NCBI GenBank assembly: GCA_002733735.2
Contig: NVWT02000001.1
Coordinates: 151,785-163,289 of the forward strand
Origin: Robiginitomaculum sp.
GTDB lineage: Bacteria; Pseudomonadota; Alphaproteobacteria; Caulobacterales; Maricaulaceae
Length of the DNA: 11,505 bases
Reading direction: 5' to 3'
A model generated the notes under the pieces. The model worked only from the letters and a program-made list of their open reading frames with translations. It was not told the origin of the DNA and ran no database searches. The position numbers and the translations under genes were made by a program. Below are positions 1 through 5,456 of the stretch, piece by piece (the first letter of the stretch is position 1; every line of letters starts with the position of its first letter).

Positions 1-875
1 GAACCAAGTTCAGTAAAATCCGCAGACCGTGGAGACGTTTTGCGCCACGCAAGGGCGATTGTACGAGCCTGAACAGAATTATTCACAGGTATTGTTGTCA
101 GATCAGAATGCCTTGCAATACCGGACTTCACCGCCATTTGCGGCAATAAGGTAACACCTATCCCACCGGCGACCATTTGCACTATGGTATGCAAGCTCGT
201 CCCATCAAAGCTTCTTGCCTGCTCATGACCAATAGAAGAGCACACAGCCAGAGCATGATCACGCAAACAATGGCCATGATTTAATAATAGCATTTCCTCA
301 TCGGCAAAATCCGAAAGTTGAACAGATTTTCTCTTGGCTAGTTTATGATTTGAAGGAATGGTCAAATAAAACTCATCTTCAAACAAATCCATATTCTGCA
401 AGCCAACAGTAAGATAAGGCAAAGCATAAACGATAGCATCAAGATCGCCTTTTTGCAGACCCTCGACAATATTTGCACTTTCGTCTTCGATCAACACCAA
501 CTCTAGTAAAGGGAACTTATTACGGATAATTGGTAACGCAATTGGTAACAAAAACGGTGCAATAGTCGGAATTATTCCAAGATGCATTTTCCCGCAAAGT
601 AATTCTCGCCCAACAGAAGCGGCCTCTAGCATTTCGGTAGTTTGTAAAATTATCGCCCGTGAACGCTCGACAATATCACGACCAGCAGACGTCAATCGAA
701 CAGACCTTTTAGTGCGTTCGGCGATTTGTAAGTTTAGCACTATCTCCAGATCACGAATTCCAGCACTCAAAGTTGATTGAGTAACAAAGCATTTCTTTGC
801 CGCCTCACCAAAGTGCAACGTGTCTGCCAATGCTAAAAAATATTGCATTTGTTTTATTGTTGGTAATTGCCGCAT
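1..875 (-). CDS. oxyR: OxyR, LysR-family hydrogen peroxide sensor (3' end cut by window)
   Basis: This is a LysR-type transcription factor that activates peroxide-defence genes when H2O2 oxidises a cysteine pair. I translated it by hand on the minus strand from ATG at 875; 291 codons are visible and the frame is still open at base 1. Residues 1-65 form the winged helix-turn-helix (FGEAAKKCFVTQSTLS, then IRDLE). The regulatory domain follows from about residue 90. The diagnostic segment GHCLRDHALAVC puts cysteines at 203 and 212, the same nine-residue separation as C199/C208 of E. coli OxyR. E. coli OxyR is 305 aa, so probably only a short C-terminal tail is missing. The start is supported by a GGAAAAAG ribosome site at 881-888 on the minus strand. 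It is divergent from dps, a classic OxyR target. High confidence. Confidence 0.95.
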   Translation of the reverse strand, partial: MRQLPTIKQMQYFLALADTLHFGEAAKKCFVTQSTLSAGIRDLEIVLNLQIAERTKRSVRLTSAGRDIVERSRAIILQTTEMLEAASVGRELLCGKMHLGIIPTIAPFLLPIALPIIRNKFPLLELVLIEDESANIVEGLQKGDLDAIVYALPYLTVGLQNMDLFEDEFYLTIPSNHKLAKRKSVQLSDFADEEMLLLNHGHCLRDHALAVCSSIGHEQARSFDGTSLHTIVQMVAGGIGVTLLPQMAVKSGIARHSDLTTIPVNNSVQARTIALAWRKTSPRSADFTELG

Positions 876-888
876 AATCGCTTTTTCC

Positions 889-901
889 GAATAGTTTATT
901 C
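889..901. promoter_or_regulatory. Dyad GAATA-GTT-TATTC, possible OxyR autoregulatory site
   Basis: A perfect 5-bp inverted repeat with a 3-base centre lies over the predicted oxyR start point and 14-26 bases upstream of its ATG. LysR-type regulators commonly repress their own gene from such a position. The left half contains ATAG, the OxyR quarter-site, but the full ATAG/CTAT tetrad at 10-base spacing is not intact, so the assignment to OxyR is only an inference. Confidence 0.35.
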
Positions 902-903
902 GT

Positions 904-932
904 TATATATCGTTTTACACTGCTAATAACAA
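904..932 (-). promoter_or_regulatory. Candidate oxyR promoter
   Basis: On the minus strand a -35-like TTGTTA (932-927) and a -10-like TATATA (909-904) are separated by 17 bases, which predicts a transcript start near 897, about 20 bases upstream of the oxyR ATG. Each hexamer matches the sigma-70 consensus at 4 of 6 positions, and the spacing is ideal. The region is very A+T-rich, so chance matches are possible. Confidence 0.45.
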
Positions 933-961
933 GGTGTAATAATCATCAAATAATATTACAC
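913..961. promoter_or_regulatory. Three evenly spaced TGTAA-type half-sites in the oxyR-dps gap
   Basis: TTTTACAC (913-920), GTGTAATA (934-941) and TATTACAC (954-961) alternate in orientation and begin 21 and 20 bases apart, about two helical turns. The last two form a perfect 8-bp inverted repeat around a 12-base centre. The first lies inside the spacer of the candidate oxyR promoter and the second just upstream of its -35. Even phasing suggests an operator bound by a dimer or a pair of dimers; the protein is unknown. Confidence 0.4.
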
Positions 962-1008
962 TCCATCGACCCAAAAAGTGGGAACCGGTTTTTGGATAAG
1001 TTGATGGA
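962..1008. repeat. Small palindromic repeat element with core AAAAGTGGGAACCGGTTTT
   Basis: Nested inverted arms TCCATC (962-967)/GATGGA (1003-1008) and CCAAAAA (971-977)/TTTTTGG (989-995) enclose the centre GTGGGAACCGG. The 19-base core at 974-992 recurs exactly, in reverse orientation, at 6592-6610. I recall closely similar core sequences scattered between genes in Hyphomicrobiales; I could not check this. Its right arm overlaps the proposed dps -35 box. It is a REP/MITE-like non-coding repeat rather than an insertion sequence with its own gene. Confidence 0.6.
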
Positions 1009-1028
1009 TCCAGAAAATAAAATATACT
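1001..1028 (+). promoter_or_regulatory. Candidate dps promoter
   Basis: TTGATG (1001-1006) and TATACT (1023-1028) are separated by 16 bases and match the sigma-70 consensus at 4 of 6 and 5 of 6 positions. The predicted start is near 1035, giving a leader of about 50 bases before the dps ATG. The -35 lies within the right arm of the palindromic repeat, and the -10 lies within the left arm of the 15-bp dyad. Confidence 0.55.
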
Positions 1029-1063
1029 AAAAATACAGTTTAATTCAATATTTTTAGTATATT
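1021..1063. promoter_or_regulatory. Perfect 15-bp dyad over the dps -10 and start region
   Basis: AATATACTAAAAATA (1021-1035) and TATTTTTAGTATATT (1049-1063) are exact reverse complements separated by 13 bases. The dyad covers the proposed dps -10, the start site and most of the leader, and ends 9 bases before the AAGGAGG ribosome site. It could be an operator for a repressor. If transcription began further upstream it could also fold as an mRNA hairpin; with a start near 1035 the left arm would be mostly absent from the RNA, which favours a DNA-level role. Confidence 0.6.
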
Positions 1064-1084
1064 AACCGCATTAAGGAGGTAATC

Positions 1085-1549
1085 ATGAAAAACGGATTGA
1101 CCACTAAAGATAGAAAAACAATTGCCAACAAAATCTCATTGTTGCTGGCAGACACATATACTTTGTACTTGAAAACCCATAACTTTCACTGGAACGTAAC
1201 CGGGCCAATGTTTAGCACTTTGCACCAGATGTTCGAGGAACAATACACCGAGCTGGCATTAGCTGTCGATGAAATTGCCGAGCGCATTAGAGCATTAGGC
1301 GAACCAGCCCCGGGATCTTATGCGCAATTTGCAAAGTTATCTTCCATAGAGGAAGCTGACGGCGTTCCAACTGCCCGGCAAATGATTAAACAACTGGCAG
1401 ATGACCAAGATACTGTAGTTCGCATTGCCAGAGAAACTGTTGAAATAACCTCTGCTGCCGGTGATGAAGTTAGCACAGACCTACTAATCCAAAGAATGCA
1501 AGTGCATGAAAAAACCGCATGGATGTTACGTGCCATGTTGACAAGTTGA
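1085..1549 (+). CDS. dps: Dps, ferroxidase DNA-binding mini-ferritin
   Basis: A 154-residue Dps-family protein. These form dodecameric cytoplasmic shells that oxidise Fe(II), preferably with H2O2, and store the ferric product, which suppresses Fenton chemistry and often protects DNA. The ferroxidase ligands are visible: H35 in HNFHWNV, H47, and D62/E66 in VDEIAERI, with the same spacing as His31, His43, Asp58 and Glu62 of Listeria Dps. The length is normal for the family. The N-terminal tail is short with few lysines (K2, K8, K11, K16), so DNA binding cannot be assumed. An excellent AAGGAGGT ribosome site at 1073-1080 fixes the start. It is divergent from oxyR and followed after 44 bases by a peroxiredoxin, so the block is probably peroxide-induced. 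Confidence 0.95.
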   Translation: MKNGLTTKDRKTIANKISLLLADTYTLYLKTHNFHWNVTGPMFSTLHQMFEEQYTELALAVDEIAERIRALGEPAPGSYAQFAKLSSIEEADGVPTARQMIKQLADDQDTVVRIARETVEITSAAGDEVSTDLLIQRMQVHEKTAWMLRAMLTS

Positions 1550-1593
1550 TAAAATTCATTTCCACCAACCCCACAATCAATTCGGAGAAAACC

Positions 1594-2121
1594 ATGATTA
1601 ACAACCAAGTACCTAATGTAACTTTCAAAACCAGAGTTCGTAATGACGCTATTGAGGGCGACAACCCTTTTGAATGGAAGAACTTAACTAGTGACGAGAT
1701 TTTCAAAGACAAAAATGTAGTGTTGTTCGCCCTGCCCGGTGCGTTCACACCTACATGTTCTAGCACCCACGTGCCAGGCTATGAGGCTGCCTTTGATGAA
1801 CTTAAAGCTCAAGGCGTAGATGCTGTTATCTGCCTTTCTGTCAACGATGCATTTTGCATGTATCAATGGGGCAAAAGCCTAGGCGCGGAAAAAGTGTTCA
1901 TGCTTCCTGATGGCAGCGGTGAGTTCACTAGAAAAATGGGCATGCTAGTAGACAAGTCCAATGTAGGCTTTGGCGCACGTAGCTGGCGTTATTCCATGTA
2001 TGTGGAAAATGGCCAGATCAAAAAGCTATTCTCTGAAGATGGTTTTTCGGACAACTGCCCAAGCGATCCATTTGAAGTTTCAGATGCTAATACAATGTTA
2101 GATTATCTGAAAAACAGATAA
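1594..2121 (+). CDS. Prx5-type peroxiredoxin (AhpC/TSA-redoxin superfamily)
   Basis: A thiol peroxidase that reduces H2O2 and organic hydroperoxides in the cytoplasm. I place the start at ATG 1594 (175 aa), because GGAG at 1584-1587 precedes it; the frame is open back to 1519, but that start overlaps dps and has no ribosome site. The active site PGAFTPTCS gives T52 and peroxidatic C55, and R132 (ARSWRYSMYV) completes the catalytic triad. Other cysteines are C80, C88 and C155. C155, in DNCPSDPFEVSDANTML, is a possible resolving cysteine, but many bacterial Prx5 proteins act as 1-Cys enzymes or with glutaredoxin. No glutaredoxin domain is fused. No terminator is visible between dps and this gene, so the two are probably co-transcribed. 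Confidence 0.93.
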   Translation: MINNQVPNVTFKTRVRNDAIEGDNPFEWKNLTSDEIFKDKNVVLFALPGAFTPTCSSTHVPGYEAAFDELKAQGVDAVICLSVNDAFCMYQWGKSLGAEKVFMLPDGSGEFTRKMGMLVDKSNVGFGARSWRYSMYVENGQIKKLFSEDGFSDNCPSDPFEVSDANTMLDYLKNR

Positions 2122-2142
2122 TCAAATTTAGACCAAAACAAC

Positions 2143-2175
2143 AAAGGCTTGCGTCTCAAATGGTCGCAAGCCTTT
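2143..2175. terminator. Bidirectional rho-independent terminator
   Basis: AAAGGCTTGCG (2143-2153) and CGCAAGCCTTT (2165-2175) form a perfect 11-bp stem with an 11-base loop, followed on the plus strand by TTTATTTATT. On the minus strand the flanking A-rich sequence supplies a T-rich tail. It separates the convergent peroxiredoxin and lipoprotein genes, ending 3 bases from the latter's stop codon. Confidence 0.9.
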
Positions 2176-2177
2176 AT

Positions 2178-3107
2178 TTATTCGGCAACAATAAATCCAG
2201 TTGATTGTAAATGATCTGCTTGATTCTTGATCCATGCGGTGACATTGGCATGTGGTAATAAGCCTTTTTCATCAGAAACATAGCTCAAACCGTCCAACAC
2301 CTTCGCATAGGGACCAAAGCCCTGCACTCTAAAGGGAATTACAATGGCAATACCGCCCTCTTGCTCTGCTCTTTTAACGAAATGGCGAATTTCCTTTGAT
2401 GCCACAACACGCTTCGCTCTCCAGTCCTCACGTAATGTCATCACCTGCACCCGACGAAACGGAAATTTAGAATCAATTAGGCTAGTGCGATCTGAAATAG
2501 CTGCAATCCAGCGCTGATTTTCTTCATCATCACCGGGGCCGTGCGCCAGTATCAACACATCTTCATTTTTCGGGTTTTGGCTAAGCCCCTCGGCTCTTCC
2601 CTCAAGAACAAAATCCATTAGTTCAGAATTACCCAAGCCCTCTTTACTTAAAGCAAAGTCAGAAATTGTCTTGATCTTCCAAAAACCCATTTTGTGGCCA
2701 TTTGGCATTTGCATCATACCCCCCATATCATGGATGGAATGATCGACAAGTTGCGGAGCGCCCTCGCGAATTCCAAGTATTTTTTCTGTTCGTTCGTACC
2801 AACTTTCCCCAGAAATAAACAACCGAACTACACCAATTCTAGTCACACCCTTGGCTTCTAACCTAGCAACCGCTTCTTGAATTGAATTAGCATCAGCCAT
2901 GCCAAATGCTATCTCGATCGGGTAATAATCCTGAAGCGGCTCGATCGCAGAAACAACGCTCTCATTCCAAACAGCTGTCCCACCATGAGCCATCAATAAC
3001 ACGCCGTATTGTTGGTCATTATCAGCAGTGGATTGTGATGAATTTACACTCGCACAGCCAGCAAGGATTATAATTGCAAACAGTGATAAATAATTTTTAA
3101 TGTTCAT
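2178..3107 (-). CDS. Lipoprotein with two CbiX/SirB-like chelatase-fold halves
   Basis: A 309-residue exported protein. Residues 1-18 are a signal peptide ending in the lipobox LAGC, with lipidation expected at C18; the following residue is Ala, consistent with outer-membrane sorting. The mature part resembles class II chelatases of the sirohydrochlorin/cobalt family (CbiX, SirB). The first half begins YGVLLMAHGG with H41 at the expected metal-binding position; the second begins DVLILAHGPGDDEE with H189. The two halves look like an internal duplication. A Met/His-rich loop lies between them at 123-140 (H123, H126, M128, M131, M132, M134, H138, M140). Known chelatases of this family are cytoplasmic, so a tetrapyrrole chelatase role is doubtful; metal or haem handling in the envelope is an inference. 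Start at 3107 with a weak GAGT ribosome site. Fold moderately sure, function unknown. Confidence 0.8.
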   Translation of the reverse strand: MNIKNYLSLFAIIILAGCASVNSSQSTADNDQQYGVLLMAHGGTAVWNESVVSAIEPLQDYYPIEIAFGMADANSIQEAVARLEAKGVTRIGVVRLFISGESWYERTEKILGIREGAPQLVDHSIHDMGGMMQMPNGHKMGFWKIKTISDFALSKEGLGNSELMDFVLEGRAEGLSQNPKNEDVLILAHGPGDDEENQRWIAAISDRTSLIDSKFPFRRVQVMTLREDWRAKRVVASKEIRHFVKRAEQEGGIAIVIPFRVQGFGPYAKVLDGLSYVSDEKGLLPHANVTAWIKNQADHLQSTGFIVAE

Positions 3108-3216
3108 TTTTGACTCGATTATATTTGAATTAACTGGTTTGTATTGATAATGCGAATGAATTGCAAGTGAAGATGATAAAGAATAAACCGAGCTACCACT
3201 TGCCTAAATCGCGGCA

Positions 3217-3230
3217 TTGATCTTGGTCAA
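3217..3230. promoter_or_regulatory. Fnr/FixK-type box TTGATCTTGGTCAA
   Basis: A perfect TTGA-N6-TCAA inverted repeat, differing at one position from TTGAT-N4-ATCAA, lies in the 224-base gap between the divergent lipoprotein and thioesterase genes. Crp/Fnr-family regulators (FnrL, FixK, Anr) bind such sites under low oxygen. The centre is 116 bases from the lipoprotein ATG and 108 from the thioesterase ATG. A leftward -10-like TATTCT at 3185-3180 would put the box near -50, and the rightward promoter candidate would put it near -75, so I cannot say which gene it controls. Confidence 0.6.
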
Positions 3231-3262
3231 GTAAGCAAAACAAGCAGCGCAACAAATACATG

Positions 3263-3291
3263 TTGACGACTTGCTTTAGCTAAACTCTATT
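3263..3291 (+). promoter_or_regulatory. Candidate promoter for the thioesterase gene
   Basis: TTGACG (3263-3268, 5 of 6 consensus bases) and TCTATT (3286-3291, 4 of 6) are spaced by 17 bases, predicting a start near 3298 and a leader of about 34 bases. Confidence 0.4.
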
Positions 3292-3331
3292 CACCAGATA
3301 ATTCCGTCAATTAAATAACACAGGCAGAACC

Positions 3332-3775
3332 ATGAACGACAAGATACAACTTCCGCCAAAAGGATATAAACAATGGTCACAAGAAGACCGGTTCGAGCAT
3401 CGAAATGGGCCATTATTTATTCACGAGACTTATGCCCCTCCAAAAGGGCAAGGACTAATACGGTTTTTTGCTGAACAAAAACATTGTAATGGCGGCGGAG
3501 CAGTCCACGGCGGTATGTTAATGACATTTGCTGATGGCGCAATGTTCGCAATCGCCCATAAAGAATTTAAGGGAAGTTTCGGCGTAACGGTGACAATGAA
3601 TAACGAATTTATTTATCCTGGCTGGCCTAACCAATGGATTGAAGCAACAGGCGAAGTCACACGCGCTACTAAATCGGGAATGATTTTTGTCCGTGGAGAG
3701 CTATTCACCCAAGATCAAATATTGATGACATTTTCCGGACTTTTGAAACGTATCCACAGAAAACCGGTTGATTAG
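3332..3775 (+). CDS. PaaI-type hotdog-fold acyl-CoA thioesterase
   Basis: A 147-residue protein of the PaaI/YdiI hotdog thioesterase family, which hydrolyses acyl- or aryl-CoA thioesters in the cytoplasm. The signature NGGGAVHGGMLMTFADGA spans residues 53-70: N53, the H59-G60-G61 turn that holds the thioester, and D68, equivalent to the catalytic Asp of E. coli PaaI. Length is typical for the family. The substrate cannot be read from the sequence, and no phenylacetate-degradation gene is nearby, so the paaI name is not justified. Only a weak GGCAG precedes ATG 3332, but the N-terminus fits the family length. The gene stands alone between two intergenic gaps and is divergent from the chelatase-like lipoprotein. 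Confidence 0.88.
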   Translation: MNDKIQLPPKGYKQWSQEDRFEHRNGPLFIHETYAPPKGQGLIRFFAEQKHCNGGGAVHGGMLMTFADGAMFAIAHKEFKGSFGVTVTMNNEFIYPGWPNQWIEATGEVTRATKSGMIFVRGELFTQDQILMTFSGLLKRIHRKPVD

Positions 3776-3833
3776 AAAGTTAAAAACCATTTCGGTATTG
3801 TACATCTTCGTATATTAGCATATACAAAAATAC

Positions 3834-3858
3834 GCTTACATAGCGACTATGTGTAAGC
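3834..3858 (+). terminator. Weak hairpin after the thioesterase gene
   Basis: GCTTACA (3834-3840) and TGTAAGC (3852-3858) form a 7-bp stem with an 11-base loop that can pair further as TAG/CTA. Only CTTGTTACATTTTGG follows, so the T-tract is poor. A second small hairpin, GTATAT-TAGC-ATATAC (3810-3825), lies just before it. It may be a weak terminator or only a structured 3' region. Confidence 0.3.
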
Positions 3859-3881
3859 CTTGTTACATTTTGGCAAATCAA

Positions 3882-3918
3882 ACTGGCGAACCAAACTTTC
3901 CAGTCCTTAACCAACTGG
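3882..3918 (+). promoter_or_regulatory. Mutually exclusive hairpin arms upstream of the transporter gene
   Basis: ACTGG (3882-3886), CCAGT (3900-3904) and ACTGG (3914-3918) allow the middle arm to pair with either neighbour. The outer arms belong to a 7-base direct repeat AACTGGC (3881-3887 and 3913-3919). A -10-like TATGAT follows at 3933-3938 without a good -35. The arms are short, and if transcription starts downstream of TATGAT they would not be in the mRNA, so an operator is as likely as an RNA switch. Confidence 0.2.
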
Positions 3919-3960
3919 CCATAGATTTTGCGTATGATGGTAAATTACTGACCACATCGA

Positions 3961-5439
3961 TTGGATAATGAAATGCGCGCAAATATTCGGCAATCTGGTA
4001 CGCCAGTTTTGCGAAGTATTGTGCTTTTCTTACGTGAAAAGAAATGGCTGATATTTGCCATTATAGTTGGAGCAGCCTTCTACCTTGCACCGACACCCGA
4101 AGGACTATCCCGCGAGGGGCAATTGGTTCTTGTGATTTCAGTGGTTGCAGTGGTTTTATTTGTGACCGAGCCAATACCGTTACCGGCGGTTGCCTTTATG
4201 ATCATAGTTTCGCAAGTCTTGTTATTAGGACGGGCTTCAAGCGATGTGGCACAATCTTTAATGAGCGATTCAGTATTGTTTATTATCGGCTCACTAATGC
4301 TTGCCGTGGCGGTGGTTAAGCAAAAACTAGACAAACGCTTAGCCTATATGATTGTTAGAATGTCGGGAACAAAAACCCGCAATATAGCAATTGGTATTGC
4401 CGTTGTTTCAGGCTTACTTGCATCAGTTATTGGCGAGCATACCGTTGCAGCAATGATGCTTCCTGTGGCGCTTACGCTTATCACCCTAACATCTGACGAC
4501 CCGAAAAAAGTACGCAACTTAGCAGCAGTATTATTGTTTTCCATTGCCTATGGCAGCTCGATTGCCGGAATAGGTACACCATCAGGCGGAGCGCGCAATG
4601 CTATTATGGTCGGTTATTGGAAAGAGTTTTTCTATGACCCGAATGATCCCAACACTGCCAAATTCTTGGTTGATTATGTGAAATGGGTGATAGTTTCTTA
4701 TCCGGTTTTTCTAGCACAATTACCATTTGTGATCATAATTTTATTCTCTACATTCAAACCAGAATACAAGCACCTGACCAGAGCAGTGGTTAAATTACGC
4801 TCGCAAATCGAGATTGAAGGCCCGATGCGGCCCTCTCATTTTCTGACCATCGGTTTATTCTTCATTACCTTACTTGGCTGGATTTTCTTTTCGGGAGCCA
4901 TTGGTTTAGGCATGATTGCCTTGATGGGCGGGACAGCTTTTATGATCTTTGGCTTGGTGAGGTGGGAAGACTTAAACTCTGGGGTCAATTGGGGGGTGGT
5001 ATGGCTATATGCAGCAGCAATTTCGCTTGGCATAGAGATGAAAGACACCGGCGCTGCCATGTGGCTGGCCGATAGTTTCTTAAAAATATTACCTGAGTCC
5101 ATGGAAAGTGGAATTCCATTCTTAGCCTCAGTGTCCATACTCACCACATTAGTAACCAATACCATGTCCAATGGCGCCGCAGTTGCTGTTTTAGGGCCGA
5201 TTACATTAGACTTGGCGCACAGCACCGGAGCTAGCGAGCTAGTAGTTGGGTTTGTTACATCTATCTCGTCAGCATTTGCCTACCTTACCGTGATCGGCAC
5301 ACCAGCATGTACGATCGTTTATGCATCGGGTTATCTAAAAACTACAGATTTTCTAAAAGTAGGTTATAAAATGGTAATTATGTCGACTATTATTTTGTTG
5401 CTTTTTGCCGCCTTGTACTGGCCAATGATCGGTCTATAG
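3961..5439 (+). CDS. DASS/SLC13-family anion symporter
   Basis: A polytopic inner-membrane carrier of the divalent anion:Na+ symporter (SLC13) family, which imports dicarboxylates, citrate or sulfate. From TTG 3961 it is 492 aa; an in-frame ATG at 3973 (488 aa), with GGA 8 bases upstream, may be the true start. About 11-12 hydrophobic segments are visible. Family landmarks are GEHTVAAMMLP (158-168), GIGTPSGGARN (203-213), VTNTMSNGAAVAVLGP (398-413) and TVIGTPACTIVYASGY (443-458). The two SNT motifs that bind Na+ and substrate carboxylates in VcINDY read EHT and SNG here, so substrate and coupling ion are uncertain. A universal stress protein gene starts 17 bases downstream, indicating an operon. 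Confidence 0.85.
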   Translation: MDNEMRANIRQSGTPVLRSIVLFLREKKWLIFAIIVGAAFYLAPTPEGLSREGQLVLVISVVAVVLFVTEPIPLPAVAFMIIVSQVLLLGRASSDVAQSLMSDSVLFIIGSLMLAVAVVKQKLDKRLAYMIVRMSGTKTRNIAIGIAVVSGLLASVIGEHTVAAMMLPVALTLITLTSDDPKKVRNLAAVLLFSIAYGSSIAGIGTPSGGARNAIMVGYWKEFFYDPNDPNTAKFLVDYVKWVIVSYPVFLAQLPFVIIILFSTFKPEYKHLTRAVVKLRSQIEIEGPMRPSHFLTIGLFFITLLGWIFFSGAIGLGMIALMGGTAFMIFGLVRWEDLNSGVNWGVVWLYAAAISLGIEMKDTGAAMWLADSFLKILPESMESGIPFLASVSILTTLVTNTMSNGAAVAVLGPITLDLAHSTGASELVVGFVTSISSAFAYLTVIGTPACTIVYASGYLKTTDFLKVGYKMVIMSTIILLLFAALYWPMIGL

Positions 5440-5456
5440 AAAGATTAGGTGTTTTG

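Noticed and set aside
1519..1593. Upstream in-frame start for the peroxiredoxin at 1519
   Set aside because: It would overlap the end of dps by 31 bases, has no ribosome site, and adds residues outside the usual Prx5 N-terminus. ATG 1594 has GGAG at a good distance.
1085..1608. Other antisense frames over dps, the peroxiredoxin and the transporter
   Set aside because: All lie opposite strongly supported genes and show no family features.
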